From Gemmatimonadota bacterium (GTDB lineage: Bacteria > Gemmatimonadota > Gemmatimonadetes > Gemmatimonadales > Gemmatimonadaceae): 64,000 nucleotides of DNA. Made by a program: the position numbers and the translations under genes. Shown piece after piece: positions 34,165 to 42,711 of this stretch (position 1 is its first letter; each line of letters opens with the position of its first letter). Below the pieces are notes generated by a model, which was given only the letters and a program-made list of their open reading frames with translations, made no database searches and was not told where the DNA came from. The stretch is from positions 434,001 through 498,000 of the forward strand of contig JADJRJ010000031.1 of assembly GCA_016712265.1 (NCBI GenBank). The letters are read 5' to 3'.

Positions 34165-35138
34165 CAATGCCGCAACTCACCTGGCGTCGCGCGCTCGATC
34201 CGCAGCGCTCCGCCATGGCGCGCGAGGTGCTCGCGGGGCTGCGTGCCACGCCCAAGGTGGTGTCGCCCAAGTACTTCTACGACGACGTGGGCGCGCGCCT
34301 GTTCGAAGCCATCACGCAGCTCCCCGAGTACTATCCCACGCGCACGGAGCTGGAGATCCTGCGCACCCATGCGACGGACATCGCCGGGGCCATCGGCCCG
34401 GCCGCGACGCTCGTCGAGTTTGGGAGCGGCGCGGCAGTGAAGGTCAAGCTCCTCCTCGATGCCCTCGAGCGCCCGACGGCCTATGTTCCGATTGACATCT
34501 CGTCCGAACAGTTGGTCCGGGTGGCCCTTGAGCGGCGGCGGGAGTATCCCGCCCTCGCCGTGCAGCCGGTGTGTGCCGACTACACCAGCCGCGTCACCTT
34601 GCCGTCCCTGGAGGCGGGGTCCCGGCGCGTCGCGTTTTTTCCCGGGTCGACCATTGGCAACTTTCACCCGGCCGAAGCGACCGCATTCCTGAGTCGTGTG
34701 CGCGACATGGTCGGCCCCACAGGGGCGATGGTTCTCGGCGTGGACCGACGCAAGGACCCGCGCGTCTTGCATGATGCCTACAATGATGCAGCAGGTGTCA
34801 CGGCCGAGTTCAACCTGAACGTCCTCGCCCGCCTCAATCGGGAGCTGGACGGGATCTTCGATCTCGACGGGTTCGCGCACCGCGCGTTCTTCAACGACGG
34901 GCACAGCCGGATCGAGATGCATCTCGAGTCGCTGTACGACCAGGTCGCCTGGGTGGCCGGGACGTCGGTGGCGTTCGCGCGGGGGGAAACCATCCATACC
35001 GAGAACTCCTACAAGTATGATGCAGCCCGCCTGGCGGCGCTGGTGGAGCCGGCGGGGTTCCAGGTGACACGCACCTGGACCGACCCGAACGACTGGTTCT
35101 GGGTGGTCCTGCTCGACCCGACGCCCTGCACCCGCTGA
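34161..35138 (+). CDS. egtD: Histidine N-alpha-trimethyltransferase EgtD
   Basis: 325 residues. KYFYDDVGARLFEAITQLPE, TLVEFGSGAAVKVKLLLDAL, YVPIDISSEQL, FFPGSTIGNFHP and AEFNLNVLARLNRELDG are the standard EgtD features, including the SAM site and the histidine-binding Tyr/Asn residues. It methylates histidine three times to hercynine, the EgtB substrate. The start overlaps the egtB stop (ATGA at 34161), and its own stop overlaps the next start (TGATG at 35138), so all three proteins are coupled. Confidence 0.94.
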   Translation: MTMPQLTWRRALDPQRSAMAREVLAGLRATPKVVSPKYFYDDVGARLFEAITQLPEYYPTRTELEILRTHATDIAGAIGPAATLVEFGSGAAVKVKLLLDALERPTAYVPIDISSEQLVRVALERRREYPALAVQPVCADYTSRVTLPSLEAGSRRVAFFPGSTIGNFHPAEATAFLSRVRDMVGPTGAMVLGVDRRKDPRVLHDAYNDAAGVTAEFNLNVLARLNRELDGIFDLDGFAHRAFFNDGHSRIEMHLESLYDQVAWVAGTSVAFARGETIHTENSYKYDAARLAALVEPAGFQVTRTWTDPNDWFWVVLLDPTPCTR

Positions 35139-36562
35139 TGCCCGAGATGACATCCAAGGCCACCGGCGTGCTGATCGATGCGGCCATCATTGGGAGTGGG
35201 CAGGCCGCGCCGGGCCTCGCCGTGGCGCTCGCCCAGCGGGGCCAGTCGGTGCGGCTCTTCGAAGCGGCGCAGCTGGGAGGGAGTTGCGTCAACGTCGGCT
35301 GCACCCCGACCAAGACCCTGCGCAAGAGCGCACGGATCGCGCACCTGGCGCGCCGAGCCCACGAGTTCGGCGTCACGGTGGGGCCGGTGAGCGTCGACTT
35401 CGCCGCTGCCATGGAGCGGATGGCGGGAGTGGTCGCGGCGTCGCGCACTGGGCTCGGGGCGTGGTTGGCCCGCACGTCGGGGGTCGAGGTCGTGTCCGCC
35501 CACGCCCGGCTCGACGGGATACACGAAGGCCGGTTTCGCGTGCGGGCGGGCACCGACACCTGGCTGGCGCGGAGCGTCTACCTGAACACCGGGACGCGAC
35601 CGATCGCGCCGAACATCCCGGGGCTGGCGGATGTGCCCGCGCTGACCAACGATACGTTGCTTGCCCTGCGGGAGCTGCCGCCCCGGCTGTTGGTGCTCGG
35701 CGGGTCGTACATCGGCCTGGAACTCGGCCAGATCTTCCGACGACTCGGCAGTGAGGTGTCCATCGTCGAGTATTCCGCCGCCGTGGCCGCGCGGGAAGAC
35801 GAGGAGGTCTCCGCGCGGATCGCTGCGATGCTGACGGCGGAGGGGATCGCCATTCACGTGGGGCAGGAGGCAATCCGGGTGCGCCAGGAGGAAGGCGACG
35901 TGGTCGTCACCGTGCGCGACCGTGCCAGCGGCCATGAGAGTGAGGTGTGGGGGACCCACTTGCTCGTCGCGACAGGACGCCGGCCGAACACGGAGGATGT
36001 GGGGCTCGAGACCGTAGGTGTGGCGCGTGATAACCGTGGGTTTGTGCCCACCAACGGAAAGCTGGAGACCGCGGTGCCGGGCATCTGGGCCCTGGGCGAC
36101 ATGAACGGTCGCGGCGCATTTACCCACACCAGCTACCAGGACCACGAGATCGTCGTCGCCAACCTGGACGGTCGCGAGCGGAGCGCGGACGGCCGCATGG
36201 CGACGTATGCCATGTTCACCGATCCACCGTTGGGTCGCGTGGGACTCACCGAGCGCGACGCGCGGGCACTGATGGTCGAGGGGCGCCGATTCTTGCTGGC
36301 CACGCACGAGATGAAGTTCGTGAGCCGCGCCAAGGAAGAGGGCGAGACCACGGGCGTCATCCGCCTACTGGTTGATGCCGACACCCACCAGTTTGTCGGT
36401 GCGACCCTGCTGGGGATCGGGGCCGATGAGGTGGTGCAGGTGATCGGGGCGATGATCGCCGCACGGGCGCCGTTCGAGGTGCTTCGCGATGCCCTGCCGA
36501 TCCATCCCACCGTGACCGAGTTCTTCCCCACGATCCTCGGGAAGCTGAAACCCCTCGCCTGA
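35138..36562 (+). CDS. Mercuric-reductase-like pyridine nucleotide-disulfide oxidoreductase
   Basis: 474 residues. FAD-binding GSGQAAPGLAVAL, the redox-active disulfide Cys50/Cys55 in GGSCVNVGCTPTK, NAD(P)-binding VLGGSYIGLELGQIFRRLG, second FAD motif WALGDMNGRG, and a C-terminal HPTVTEF with His456 as the likely acid-base. This is the class I disulfide reductase fold; it lacks the N-terminal HMA domain and the C-terminal Cys pair of true mercuric reductases. Its one-base overlap with egtD makes reduction of an ergothioneine-derived disulfide an attractive role, but this is inference. Other small disulfides are possible. Confidence 0.85.
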   Translation: MPEMTSKATGVLIDAAIIGSGQAAPGLAVALAQRGQSVRLFEAAQLGGSCVNVGCTPTKTLRKSARIAHLARRAHEFGVTVGPVSVDFAAAMERMAGVVAASRTGLGAWLARTSGVEVVSAHARLDGIHEGRFRVRAGTDTWLARSVYLNTGTRPIAPNIPGLADVPALTNDTLLALRELPPRLLVLGGSYIGLELGQIFRRLGSEVSIVEYSAAVAAREDEEVSARIAAMLTAEGIAIHVGQEAIRVRQEEGDVVVTVRDRASGHESEVWGTHLLVATGRRPNTEDVGLETVGVARDNRGFVPTNGKLETAVPGIWALGDMNGRGAFTHTSYQDHEIVVANLDGRERSADGRMATYAMFTDPPLGRVGLTERDARALMVEGRRFLLATHEMKFVSRAKEEGETTGVIRLLVDADTHQFVGATLLGIGADEVVQVIGAMIAARAPFEVLRDALPIHPTVTEFFPTILGKLKPLA

Positions 36563-36578
36563 CAGAGACGACGCACAC

Positions 36579-37418
36579 ATGTCCTCTTCGCCCGCCTCGT
36601 GGGACGCCATCGATCCCGTGCAGACGCTGCACCTCGTTGACGCACGGCACCAGGTGCATCATGCCCTGCAGTTCGTCTCGGCCCTGGCCCTCTCCTTCCT
36701 GCCATCGGCCGCGGATGACTCGCACACCAACCTCGGCTGGGCGCCGCAGATCGGCGCGCTCAAGTCCCGCGGGGTGCCCGCGCCAGGCGGTGAGGTACAC
36801 CTCGCACTGCGGGTGGCGGACCTGAGCGTACTCGTACGCGCGGATGGTCGCACCCTGGTGGAAGTACCGCTCCACAACACGACGATTGCCGCCGCCCGGG
36901 TGTCGGTGGCCAACCATCTCACGGCCCTCGGGTTGAATGGTGGGCGATACACGCTCGAGCGCCACTTCGAGATTCCTGGTCACGCAGTGGCGGAAGGCGT
37001 AGTGTTTGACGCGAGCGACCGGCCGGCGTTCCACACTATCGCCGCCAGCCTGGCGAATGCGCATGCGGTCCTTGGCACATTGGCTCGCGAACATGGCGGG
37101 TCGGAGGTGCGCCTGTGGCCGCATCATGCGGACCTGGCGACGTTGTTCACCGTGGCGCCTGGGCGTACCACCGGCGCGGGACTCGCGCTCGGCGACGGCT
37201 ACTACCCGGAACCGTACTTCTATGTGAACGCATATCCGACGCCGGACCGGGACCGGTTGACTGATGAGTTGGCTGGGAGCGGAAGTTGGCACACGCATGA
37301 GTGGGTGGGTGCTGTCCTTCCGCTCTCGCGACTTGGCGATGGGGCTGCGGAGCAACACGCCCAGGTGTGTACCTATCTCGATGCCGCACTCGCGGTCACG
37401 ACGAGGCTCCTCGCGTAG
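36579..37418 (+). CDS. Unknown protein at the end of the egt operon
   Basis: 279 residues starting 16 nt after the reductase stop, in the same operon. No signal peptide. Notable segments: QTLHLVDARHQVHHALQFV, an internal VRLWPHHADLATLF and GLALGDGYYPEPYFYVNAYP. The His pair and the aromatic-rich acidic loop look like active-site or metal-binding elements, and similar pieces occur in uncharacterised proteins, but I do not recognise the family. Its place beside egtBD and a disulfide reductase suggests a thiol-related role. Confidence 0.7.
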   Translation: MSSSPASWDAIDPVQTLHLVDARHQVHHALQFVSALALSFLPSAADDSHTNLGWAPQIGALKSRGVPAPGGEVHLALRVADLSVLVRADGRTLVEVPLHNTTIAAARVSVANHLTALGLNGGRYTLERHFEIPGHAVAEGVVFDASDRPAFHTIAASLANAHAVLGTLAREHGGSEVRLWPHHADLATLFTVAPGRTTGAGLALGDGYYPEPYFYVNAYPTPDRDRLTDELAGSGSWHTHEWVGAVLPLSRLGDGAAEQHAQVCTYLDAALAVTTRLLA

Positions 37419-37722
37419 TTGCGTCGCTGCGGGGAACTGAACGCCCATGCTGTGCCTACGTGCGGTCGTGACGATCATCGCATGACCGCCGTGGCACCCC
37501 CAACCCTTGCAGGGCATCGCCTCCTTCGTGTCTCTGCCGACCTGTGCCGATGAGCGAGTCCTCGCCTGCACGCCAGAAGCTCGACGATGCCGCCGACGCT
37601 CCGCCGGAGTGATGGGTCGGGATGGCCGGGGCACTCGACCGATCGGACCGCATGGAACCGAGCGACCGCTGGCCGGATACAGTCCGGACGTGCACCTTTG
37701 CTGCTCATCCCGGAGCTCACGC
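37419..37722. other. Intergenic region upstream of the peroxiredoxin
   Basis: 304 bp without a gene. Near its end, CCGGA (37673-37677) and TCCGG (37683-37687) flank a -10-like TACAGT (37678-37683), so a promoter with an overlapping short operator about 40 nt upstream of the peroxiredoxin ATG is possible. A weak CCGGAG precedes the ATG. Confidence 0.35.
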
Positions 37723-38322
37723 ATGAGATCGTACATCGCGCCATGGCTGCTCGCGGCCACGTTCGCGCTCCCCGTCGATGCGCAATCGCGCCCGCTGGGG
37801 CCGGCCGACGCGCAGGTCCTTCCCCCAACGGATACGGCCCGCGTGGCCGTGGGGCAGCTGGCCCCGGACTTCACCCTGGCCACAAAGGAGGGGGGCACGG
37901 TCACCCTCTCGGACTACCGGGGAAAGAAGCGTATCATCCTGGTGTTCTATCGGGGCCATTGGTGACCCTACTGCACCCGTCAGCTCGGTGAGCTGAAGAG
38001 CCTGCTCGATGACAAACAGCGGAATGACGCTGAACTCCTGGCGCTGGCCATCGACCCGCCCGACTTGCTGCAGAAGATGGCCACCCAGATCGCGACCGAC
38101 GGGATGCCGGCCAACTTCACCTTCCTGTCGGATCCCGGCCATCGGGTGATCGACCGCTATGGGTTATGGAACCCGGCGGGGCAGGGCTGGCCGCACCCCA
38201 CGGTGTACGTCATCGACCGCAAGGGGGTGGTGCGCTGGAAGTTCACCGAGGTGAACTACAAGATCCGACCGACCAACGCGATGATTCTCGAGGCGTTAGG
38301 CAAGGTGTCGGGGGATCGATGA
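37723..38322 (+). CDS. Probable selenocysteine-containing peroxiredoxin (UGA at codon 81)
   Basis: From ATG 37723 the frame encodes a signal-peptide-like start and an AhpC/TSA peroxiredoxin: APDFTLATKEGGTVTLSDYR, IILVFYRGHW, then TGA at 37963-37965, then PYCTRQLGELKSLL and AELLALAIDPPD, ending at TGA 38322. Relatives have W-C-P-Y-C here, so the UGA replaces the peroxidatic Cys and leaves Cys84. Reading UGA as Sec gives a 199-residue protein of normal length. A hairpin with a GGU apical loop lies 15 nt downstream. Known Prx-like selenoproteins use this UxxC form. The alternative is a nonsense mutation or sequence error. The stop overlaps the next start (ATGA at 38319), so downstream translation depends on readthrough. 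Confidence 0.72.
37963..37996 (+). promoter_or_regulatory. UGA codon with SECIS-like hairpin
   Basis: UGA at 37963-37965. A 6-bp stem (37981-37986 with 37990-37995, extendable by one U-A pair) closes a GGU loop at 37987-37989. The loop is 21 nt after the UGA and starts with G, which fits the general bacterial SECIS pattern (short G-leading apical loop about 16-37 nt downstream). Confidence 0.6.
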
Positions 38323-38816
38323 GGCACTTGGGGTGGGTCGCGGTCTTCCTGGCATGCTCTGGGGCGTCGAGCGGCGGCACGGCGGATCGTGCCCCGCGAT
38401 TCGTCGCGCAGACGCTGGACACCACCCCGGTCCAGCGCACGCTCGACGACTATCGGGGGCAACCCATCCTGCTCAACGTCTGGGCGACCTGGTGCGACCC
38501 CTGTCGTGAGGAAATGCCGAGCATGGAGGCGCTCTACCAGCGCTTCCAAGATCGCGGATTTCGCATCGTCGCTGTCTCGATCGACAGCCCGGACCAGGCC
38601 GGACTCGTTCGTGAGTTTGTGGCCGAACATCGACTCACGTTCGACATCCTGCATGACCCGGAAAGTGCGATCATGGGGCAGTATCCGGTGCGGGGGGTGC
38701 CACAGTCCTTCCTGATCTCGCGGGACGGTCGCATCGTCGCGACGCGCTTTGTCGCCGACTGGAACTCGCCGGCTTACGTCGCGCTCGTGGACTCCGTGAT
38801 CGCCCTCGGCCAATGA
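38319..38816 (+). CDS. TlpA/ResA-like thioredoxin protein
   Basis: 165 residues; a short hydrophobic N-terminus (VFLACSG, possibly lipid-attached Cys13) anchors it outside the inner membrane. The thioredoxin fold has NVWATWCDPCREEMPSM with Cys59/Cys62, and a cis-Pro loop GVPQSFLI. TlpA/ResA proteins reduce periplasmic disulfides. Start overlaps the end of the peroxiredoxin, so it may reduce that enzyme. Confidence 0.85.
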   Translation: MRHLGWVAVFLACSGASSGGTADRAPRFVAQTLDTTPVQRTLDDYRGQPILLNVWATWCDPCREEMPSMEALYQRFQDRGFRIVAVSIDSPDQAGLVREFVAEHRLTFDILHDPESAIMGQYPVRGVPQSFLISRDGRIVATRFVADWNSPAYVALVDSVIALGQ

Positions 38817-38835
38817 GGCCGCGGCCCGGCTCCCG

Positions 38836-39273
38836 GTGAAGTCGTTCTTCGCGCAATTCCTGTCGAGGGGCGACGGAAACCCACCGAATGGATCCGGGAT
38901 TGATCAGGACATGACGGACCTGCTTGAGGTACTTCGTCGTGAGCGCCCCGATCTTGCCGGGCAGGTCGATCAGGTGGCGACCTATCTGGTGTACAAGCAC
39001 AGCCCCTGGTGTGGTATCTCCCATCGCGCGGAGGGGGAGGTATCGCGCTTTCGGGTCGCGGAGCCGGACATTCCGGTGGTACAGATCGACGTGATCCACG
39101 AGGCGCGGCTCTCGGCCGCGATCGAGGCGGCGCTGCAGGTGCGTCACGAGTCACCGCAAGCGATCCTCATCCACGACGGGCGCGTGGCCTGGCACGATTC
39201 GCATGGTCGGGTCACCGGGGCACACCTGCAGGCCGCGGTGCGCGCGCTCTCCTCACGCCATCACACGGCCTGA
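38836..39273 (+). CDS. YtxJ/BrxC-like monothiol bacilliredoxin
   Basis: GTG at 38836 gives 145 residues; ATG at 38911 gives 120 residues, closer to the usual 110, and may be the true start. YLVYKHSPWCGISHRAEGEV carries the single active Cys in a C-G-I-S context, followed by VVQIDVIHEARLSAAIEAAL and the HESPQAILIHDGRVAWHDSH region, as in YtxJ proteins that remove bacillithiol from proteins in Firmicutes and related phyla. Whether this organism makes bacillithiol is not visible. It follows the TlpA gene by 19 nt, completing a small thiol-redox operon. Confidence 0.75.
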   Translation: MKSFFAQFLSRGDGNPPNGSGIDQDMTDLLEVLRRERPDLAGQVDQVATYLVYKHSPWCGISHRAEGEVSRFRVAEPDIPVVQIDVIHEARLSAAIEAALQVRHESPQAILIHDGRVAWHDSHGRVTGAHLQAAVRALSSRHHTA

Positions 39274-39280
39274 GCAGGGG

Positions 39281-39320
39281 ACCGACGCCCGCCACCCGGT
39301 GCCCGAGCGGCGCCGTCGGT
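39281..39320. terminator. Weak hairpin between convergent genes
   Basis: ACCGACG (39281-39287) pairs with CGTCGGT (39314-39320) around a GC-rich interior, between stops at 39273 and 39325. No T-run. Confidence 0.35.
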
Positions 39321-39324
39321 GTTC

Positions 39325-42042
39325 CTAGCTGCGTTGTGCTCCGACCAGCAGCGCGTTGAAGAGGAACTTGAAGGTGCCGTGCGGCTGCGCTCGCCACAGG
39401 ATCTGGGGACCAAACAAGAGGACGCGCCCTTTCCCCACCCGCGCCTCGACCGCAGCCACACCGCCCTGGAGGTACCGTTCACCCCAGGCCCATCCCGACC
39501 GGAGCGGCGTCGCGGTGTCAAACCAGGCGATCGGTGTGACTCCGCGGGCGGCCGCGTCCGCGCTGAGTTTGAAGACCGGGCTGTCGTCGAAGAAGACATC
39601 GACCATGCCCGGCATTCCCGCGGCGGCAGCGTGCGTCGTATCCACCCGCACGCGATGTAACGAGCCTGGCGAGTAGAACGAGGTGCGGGGCAGGGGCTTG
39701 CCGTTCTCGGCCAGGTGATCCTCGATCGGCAACTTCAAGAAGGCGGCCAGATTCACCGCGGACTCACCGATGGCCACGACCGTGCCACCCCCTTCAACAA
39801 ACTCGCGGACGCGGGGGAGGGTCGTATCCACGCTGACGCGTCCCGTGTGCGTGCGGTACTCCGCGGGGAGGTCAGGGATCGGCACGTCGGCCTGGCGCGG
39901 GGGACCTGACGGAATGGCACCGTCGACAAATACGAGGGCGTCGAAGGAGGCGCCAAGGGGGCCAGCATTGAGCTGCTGGGCAAAGATGCGCGCGAACGGG
40001 AACTCGAACTGCTCGAGGATCCAACGCGTCCATCCCGAGGGCATCGAGCCACCGTACTGGTCCCAGAGGCCGATGCGCGGTACGCGGAGCGGCACCATCG
40101 GCGAAGCCACGCGTGCCCGCGTGCCCGTCACCGGAACCCCATGCTCGCGGGCGACGCGTTCCAGCATCCCACGTGTGGACTTGCGCGCGCGCACATGGAT
40201 CGTGCCCGCGGGCCATGTGACCCCACCCGTCGTCACGGCACTGGTGAGCTGGGACACTCTCTCACCTGCGGCCAACAGGCGGTTCACGGCAATGGCTGTG
40301 TTGTTCACACGACGATCCAGCAGGTAGCCAGTGGCGTTCGCGTCGCCCACGACCGTGGTCGCGGGCATCGGGAGGTTCCAGGCATCCACCGTCTCGAACG
40401 GTCCGGTGAAGTCCTCGAGCATGCGATCGTACTGCACCCCCATCTGCATCGCGAGCGTCCATCCCGCATTGTCGTACGGTGGCGTCGGCGGCCCCCCGGG
40501 TACCGGGAAGACGTCGGGGTGGACCTGCGCCTCGAACATGTCGATGACGTGCGGGCGAAACGCTTGCGCGGTCTTCACGACGAAGGTGCCCGCCGGATAC
40601 TCCTTGCCCTGCACGGCAAAGTTGCTGCGTGCGCGGAGGATCGCGATGCCGGTCTCGCGCAGGGCGTTGATGAACTTTGTCGCCGTGGGGAAGTCGGGTT
40701 GGTTCGCGGGGATGATGTACCCCCGCGGATCACGCAGCTCGGGACGTCGCAGCTCGGCCCACGCCGCTGCCTCGCCCTGCGTTCCACCTCCACTCAGTCG
40801 CTGGGCGGCCGTCGCGAGACGCTTGGGGTTGGTCGTCCAGGTGTCGCGACCCCCACGTTCGATTGAGTTGCGCCCCATCCGGTAGATGCCGAAGAGCAGG
40901 TTCTCGCGCATGCGCGAGGCGTAGTCCAGCACGGCGCGATTCAGCGAGACCGAGTAATCCACCGACTGGCGCAGGTGCCACGGCCCCGGTGGAATCGGAT
41001 ACGCGAGGTCGGCGCCAGGGAGCTGGCGCTGCGCCACAAACGGGATGCGCATCGGCGTCGGGCTCCCGATCATCTCGGTGAGCAGCGCGATGGTGTTGTG
41101 AAAGGCCGCCGTGTTGCGGATCCCGCCATTCCACCAACCGTCGTACGGTCCGCCGGAGCGCATCGTGGCTCCCGGTTTTCCCTCCACCGCCAGGCGCGTG
41201 TGCATCGCAGCGCCTAACGACTGGAAGCCCAGCACCATGATCGGGTCGAGGTTGTAGTTGTACGGGTCGCGCAGTGGCGGCGACCAGACCACGGTGCCGG
41301 CAGGTCCGGACTGGTGGTGGTTGTACAGCACCTGCGGGAACCACTCGTGGTACAGCACCCGGTTGATGTTCTCGGTTTCGGCCTGGGTCGATGCGAAGAA
41401 GTCGCGATTGTTGTCGTGGCCGATGTACTTCTGGTAGAGGCGCGGAATACCGGCGAGGGTCCGCTGGGTCGGTTCGCTGCGACGCATGTACCAATCGGCG
41501 ACGAGGTCGTTGCCGTCGGGATTGGCATGAACAAACAGGATGATCACGTCGTCGAGCAGGCGGCGCGTTTCTTCGTCGTCGCGGCTCACCATCTGGTAGA
41601 CCATCTCGCCGAGTTGTTGGGCGCCGAGGGTCTCGGAGGCGTGGAGGCCACCGTCGATCCAGACGACGGCCTTCCCGTCCCGGGCGAGGGCGCGGGCCTC
41701 GTCATCGGTGAGGCCTTCGGCCTTGGCCAGCCGTTGGGCGATCGACCGATAGTGATCGATCCGACGGTGATTCTCCGGCGACGTCACGATCGCCATCAGG
41801 TGCGGCCGACCCTCGGCGGTCTTCCCGATCTCGCGCACCACCATGCGGTCGGATTCGCGATCGAGGCGGGCCCAGTAGTCGGAGATCTGGCGGTAGTTCG
41901 CGAGGAAGTAGTCGTCGCCGAAGTCGTGCCCGAGCGCCTCGCGTGGCGTGGTGATGCGTCCCTGCGCATTGAGGGGGGGGACGAGGGCCATCGCGGCGAT
42001 CGCGAGGCGGCGCAGGCAGGGCGGGATGGAAATCGGTCGCAT
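39325..42042 (-). CDS. Secreted M14-family metallocarboxypeptidase
   Basis: 905 residues with a signal peptide ending NAQG. The M14 domain (about 45-400) has GGLHASETLGAQQLG for the zinc HxxE pair, LFVHANPDGNDLV, DNNRDFF, VLYNHHQSGPAG for the third zinc ligand, and IALLTEMIG for the catalytic Glu. The remaining roughly 500 residues include a glutamine-amidotransferase-like or Rossmann-like part (DALVFVDGAIPSG, VVAIGESAVNLAAFL) seen in long M14 relatives of this phylum. It probably trims peptides in the periplasm or outside. Confidence 0.87.
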   Translation of the reverse strand: MRPISIPPCLRRLAIAAMALVPPLNAQGRITTPREALGHDFGDDYFLANYRQISDYWARLDRESDRMVVREIGKTAEGRPHLMAIVTSPENHRRIDHYRSIAQRLAKAEGLTDDEARALARDGKAVVWIDGGLHASETLGAQQLGEMVYQMVSRDDEETRRLLDDVIILFVHANPDGNDLVADWYMRRSEPTQRTLAGIPRLYQKYIGHDNNRDFFASTQAETENINRVLYHEWFPQVLYNHHQSGPAGTVVWSPPLRDPYNYNLDPIMVLGFQSLGAAMHTRLAVEGKPGATMRSGGPYDGWWNGGIRNTAAFHNTIALLTEMIGSPTPMRIPFVAQRQLPGADLAYPIPPGPWHLRQSVDYSVSLNRAVLDYASRMRENLLFGIYRMGRNSIERGGRDTWTTNPKRLATAAQRLSGGGTQGEAAAWAELRRPELRDPRGYIIPANQPDFPTATKFINALRETGIAILRARSNFAVQGKEYPAGTFVVKTAQAFRPHVIDMFEAQVHPDVFPVPGGPPTPPYDNAGWTLAMQMGVQYDRMLEDFTGPFETVDAWNLPMPATTVVGDANATGYLLDRRVNNTAIAVNRLLAAGERVSQLTSAVTTGGVTWPAGTIHVRARKSTRGMLERVAREHGVPVTGTRARVASPMVPLRVPRIGLWDQYGGSMPSGWTRWILEQFEFPFARIFAQQLNAGPLGASFDALVFVDGAIPSGPPRQADVPIPDLPAEYRTHTGRVSVDTTLPRVREFVEGGGTVVAIGESAVNLAAFLKLPIEDHLAENGKPLPRTSFYSPGSLHRVRVDTTHAAAAGMPGMVDVFFDDSPVFKLSADAAARGVTPIAWFDTATPLRSGWAWGERYLQGGVAAVEARVGKGRVLLFGPQILWRAQPHGTFKFLFNALLVGAQRS

Positions 42043-42090
42043 CTAGTGAATGTGCGACGGCATTCGCGCCGGAGGAAGAACGGGCGACGA

Positions 42091-42639
42091 CTACGAGGCG
42101 TCCAGGAGACGTCGCACCGCGAGCTCCAGCGTGGCTGGCGCCAGCGGACCAATCACGGCGTGCCTGATGACGCCCGCGCGGTCAATGAGGAAGGAGGTCG
42201 GGTATCCGCGGACACCGCCGAACACGTTGAGAAACGCATCCGGCACGATGGCCACGGGGTAGGTGATTTCCCGCTCGGCGAGGAAGGCTCGCACCTCGGT
42301 CTCGGGGCCGCGGTCGACGGAGAGGCCCACCATGGCGAACCCCCTCGCGCGGTGTCGCTGGTGCATGGCTTCCAGCAGGGGCATCTCGGCCCGACACGGC
42401 AAGCACCAGGTCGCCCAGACATTCACGAGCACGACCTGGCCGCGGAGCGAGTCGCTGCCAATCATGGTGCCGGCGAGTGTCTGCGCGGACCAGGTCGGAA
42501 GCCGCCGACCGCCCGACTCGGCCCCTACCAGGGCACCGAGGTGGGGGAGCAGGCGCGGGGCAGCCCAGGCCACCAGGAGGAGGGTGACCAGGTTCCCGAT
42601 CGAAAGGAAGCGCCGCCAAAGCGGTGGGTGAGTCGTCAC
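42091..42639 (-). CDS. TlpA-like membrane-anchored thioredoxin
   Basis: 182 residues starting at GTG 42639. An N-terminal helix (IGNLVTLLLVAWAAPRLL) anchors the protein; the thioredoxin domain has NVWATWCLPCRAEMPLLEA and the cis-Pro GYPTSFLIDRAG. It fits periplasmic thiol-disulfide reductases of the TlpA/CcmG type. No cytochrome c biogenesis genes lie nearby. A TATTCT box lies 7 nt before the start, a possible leaderless promoter. It is on the strand opposite the MBL gene at 42712. Confidence 0.85.
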   Translation of the reverse strand: MTTHPPLWRRFLSIGNLVTLLLVAWAAPRLLPHLGALVGAESGGRRLPTWSAQTLAGTMIGSDSLRGQVVLVNVWATWCLPCRAEMPLLEAMHQRHRARGFAMVGLSVDRGPETEVRAFLAEREITYPVAIVPDAFLNVFGGVRGYPTSFLIDRAGVIRHAVIGPLAPATLELAVRRLLDAS

Positions 42640-42646
42640 GCGGTGA

Positions 42647-42652
42647 AGAATA
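42647..42652 (-). promoter_or_regulatory. Possible leaderless -10 box of the TlpA-like gene
   Basis: Minus-strand TATTCT is 7 nt upstream of the GTG start at 42639, with no Shine-Dalgarno. No convincing -35 element is seen. Confidence 0.3.
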
Positions 42653-42711
42653 GCGACCTGCGAGCCAGGGCCCGTGGAGGTAGGTTATCCGCAACCACTA
42701 CACCGAATCAC

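Noticed and set aside
37963..37965. Simple nonsense mutation in an ordinary Cys peroxiredoxin
   Set aside because: Kept as the main alternative, but the exact match to the catalytic Cys, the hairpin at the right distance and the intact downstream frame favour recoding. It cannot be excluded without sel gene data.
32893..39273. Selenoneine (sen) biosynthesis cluster
   Set aside because: egtB and egtD are present and a Sec-like protein lies nearby, but there is no SenB glycosyltransferase-like or SenC/SelD gene in the stretch.
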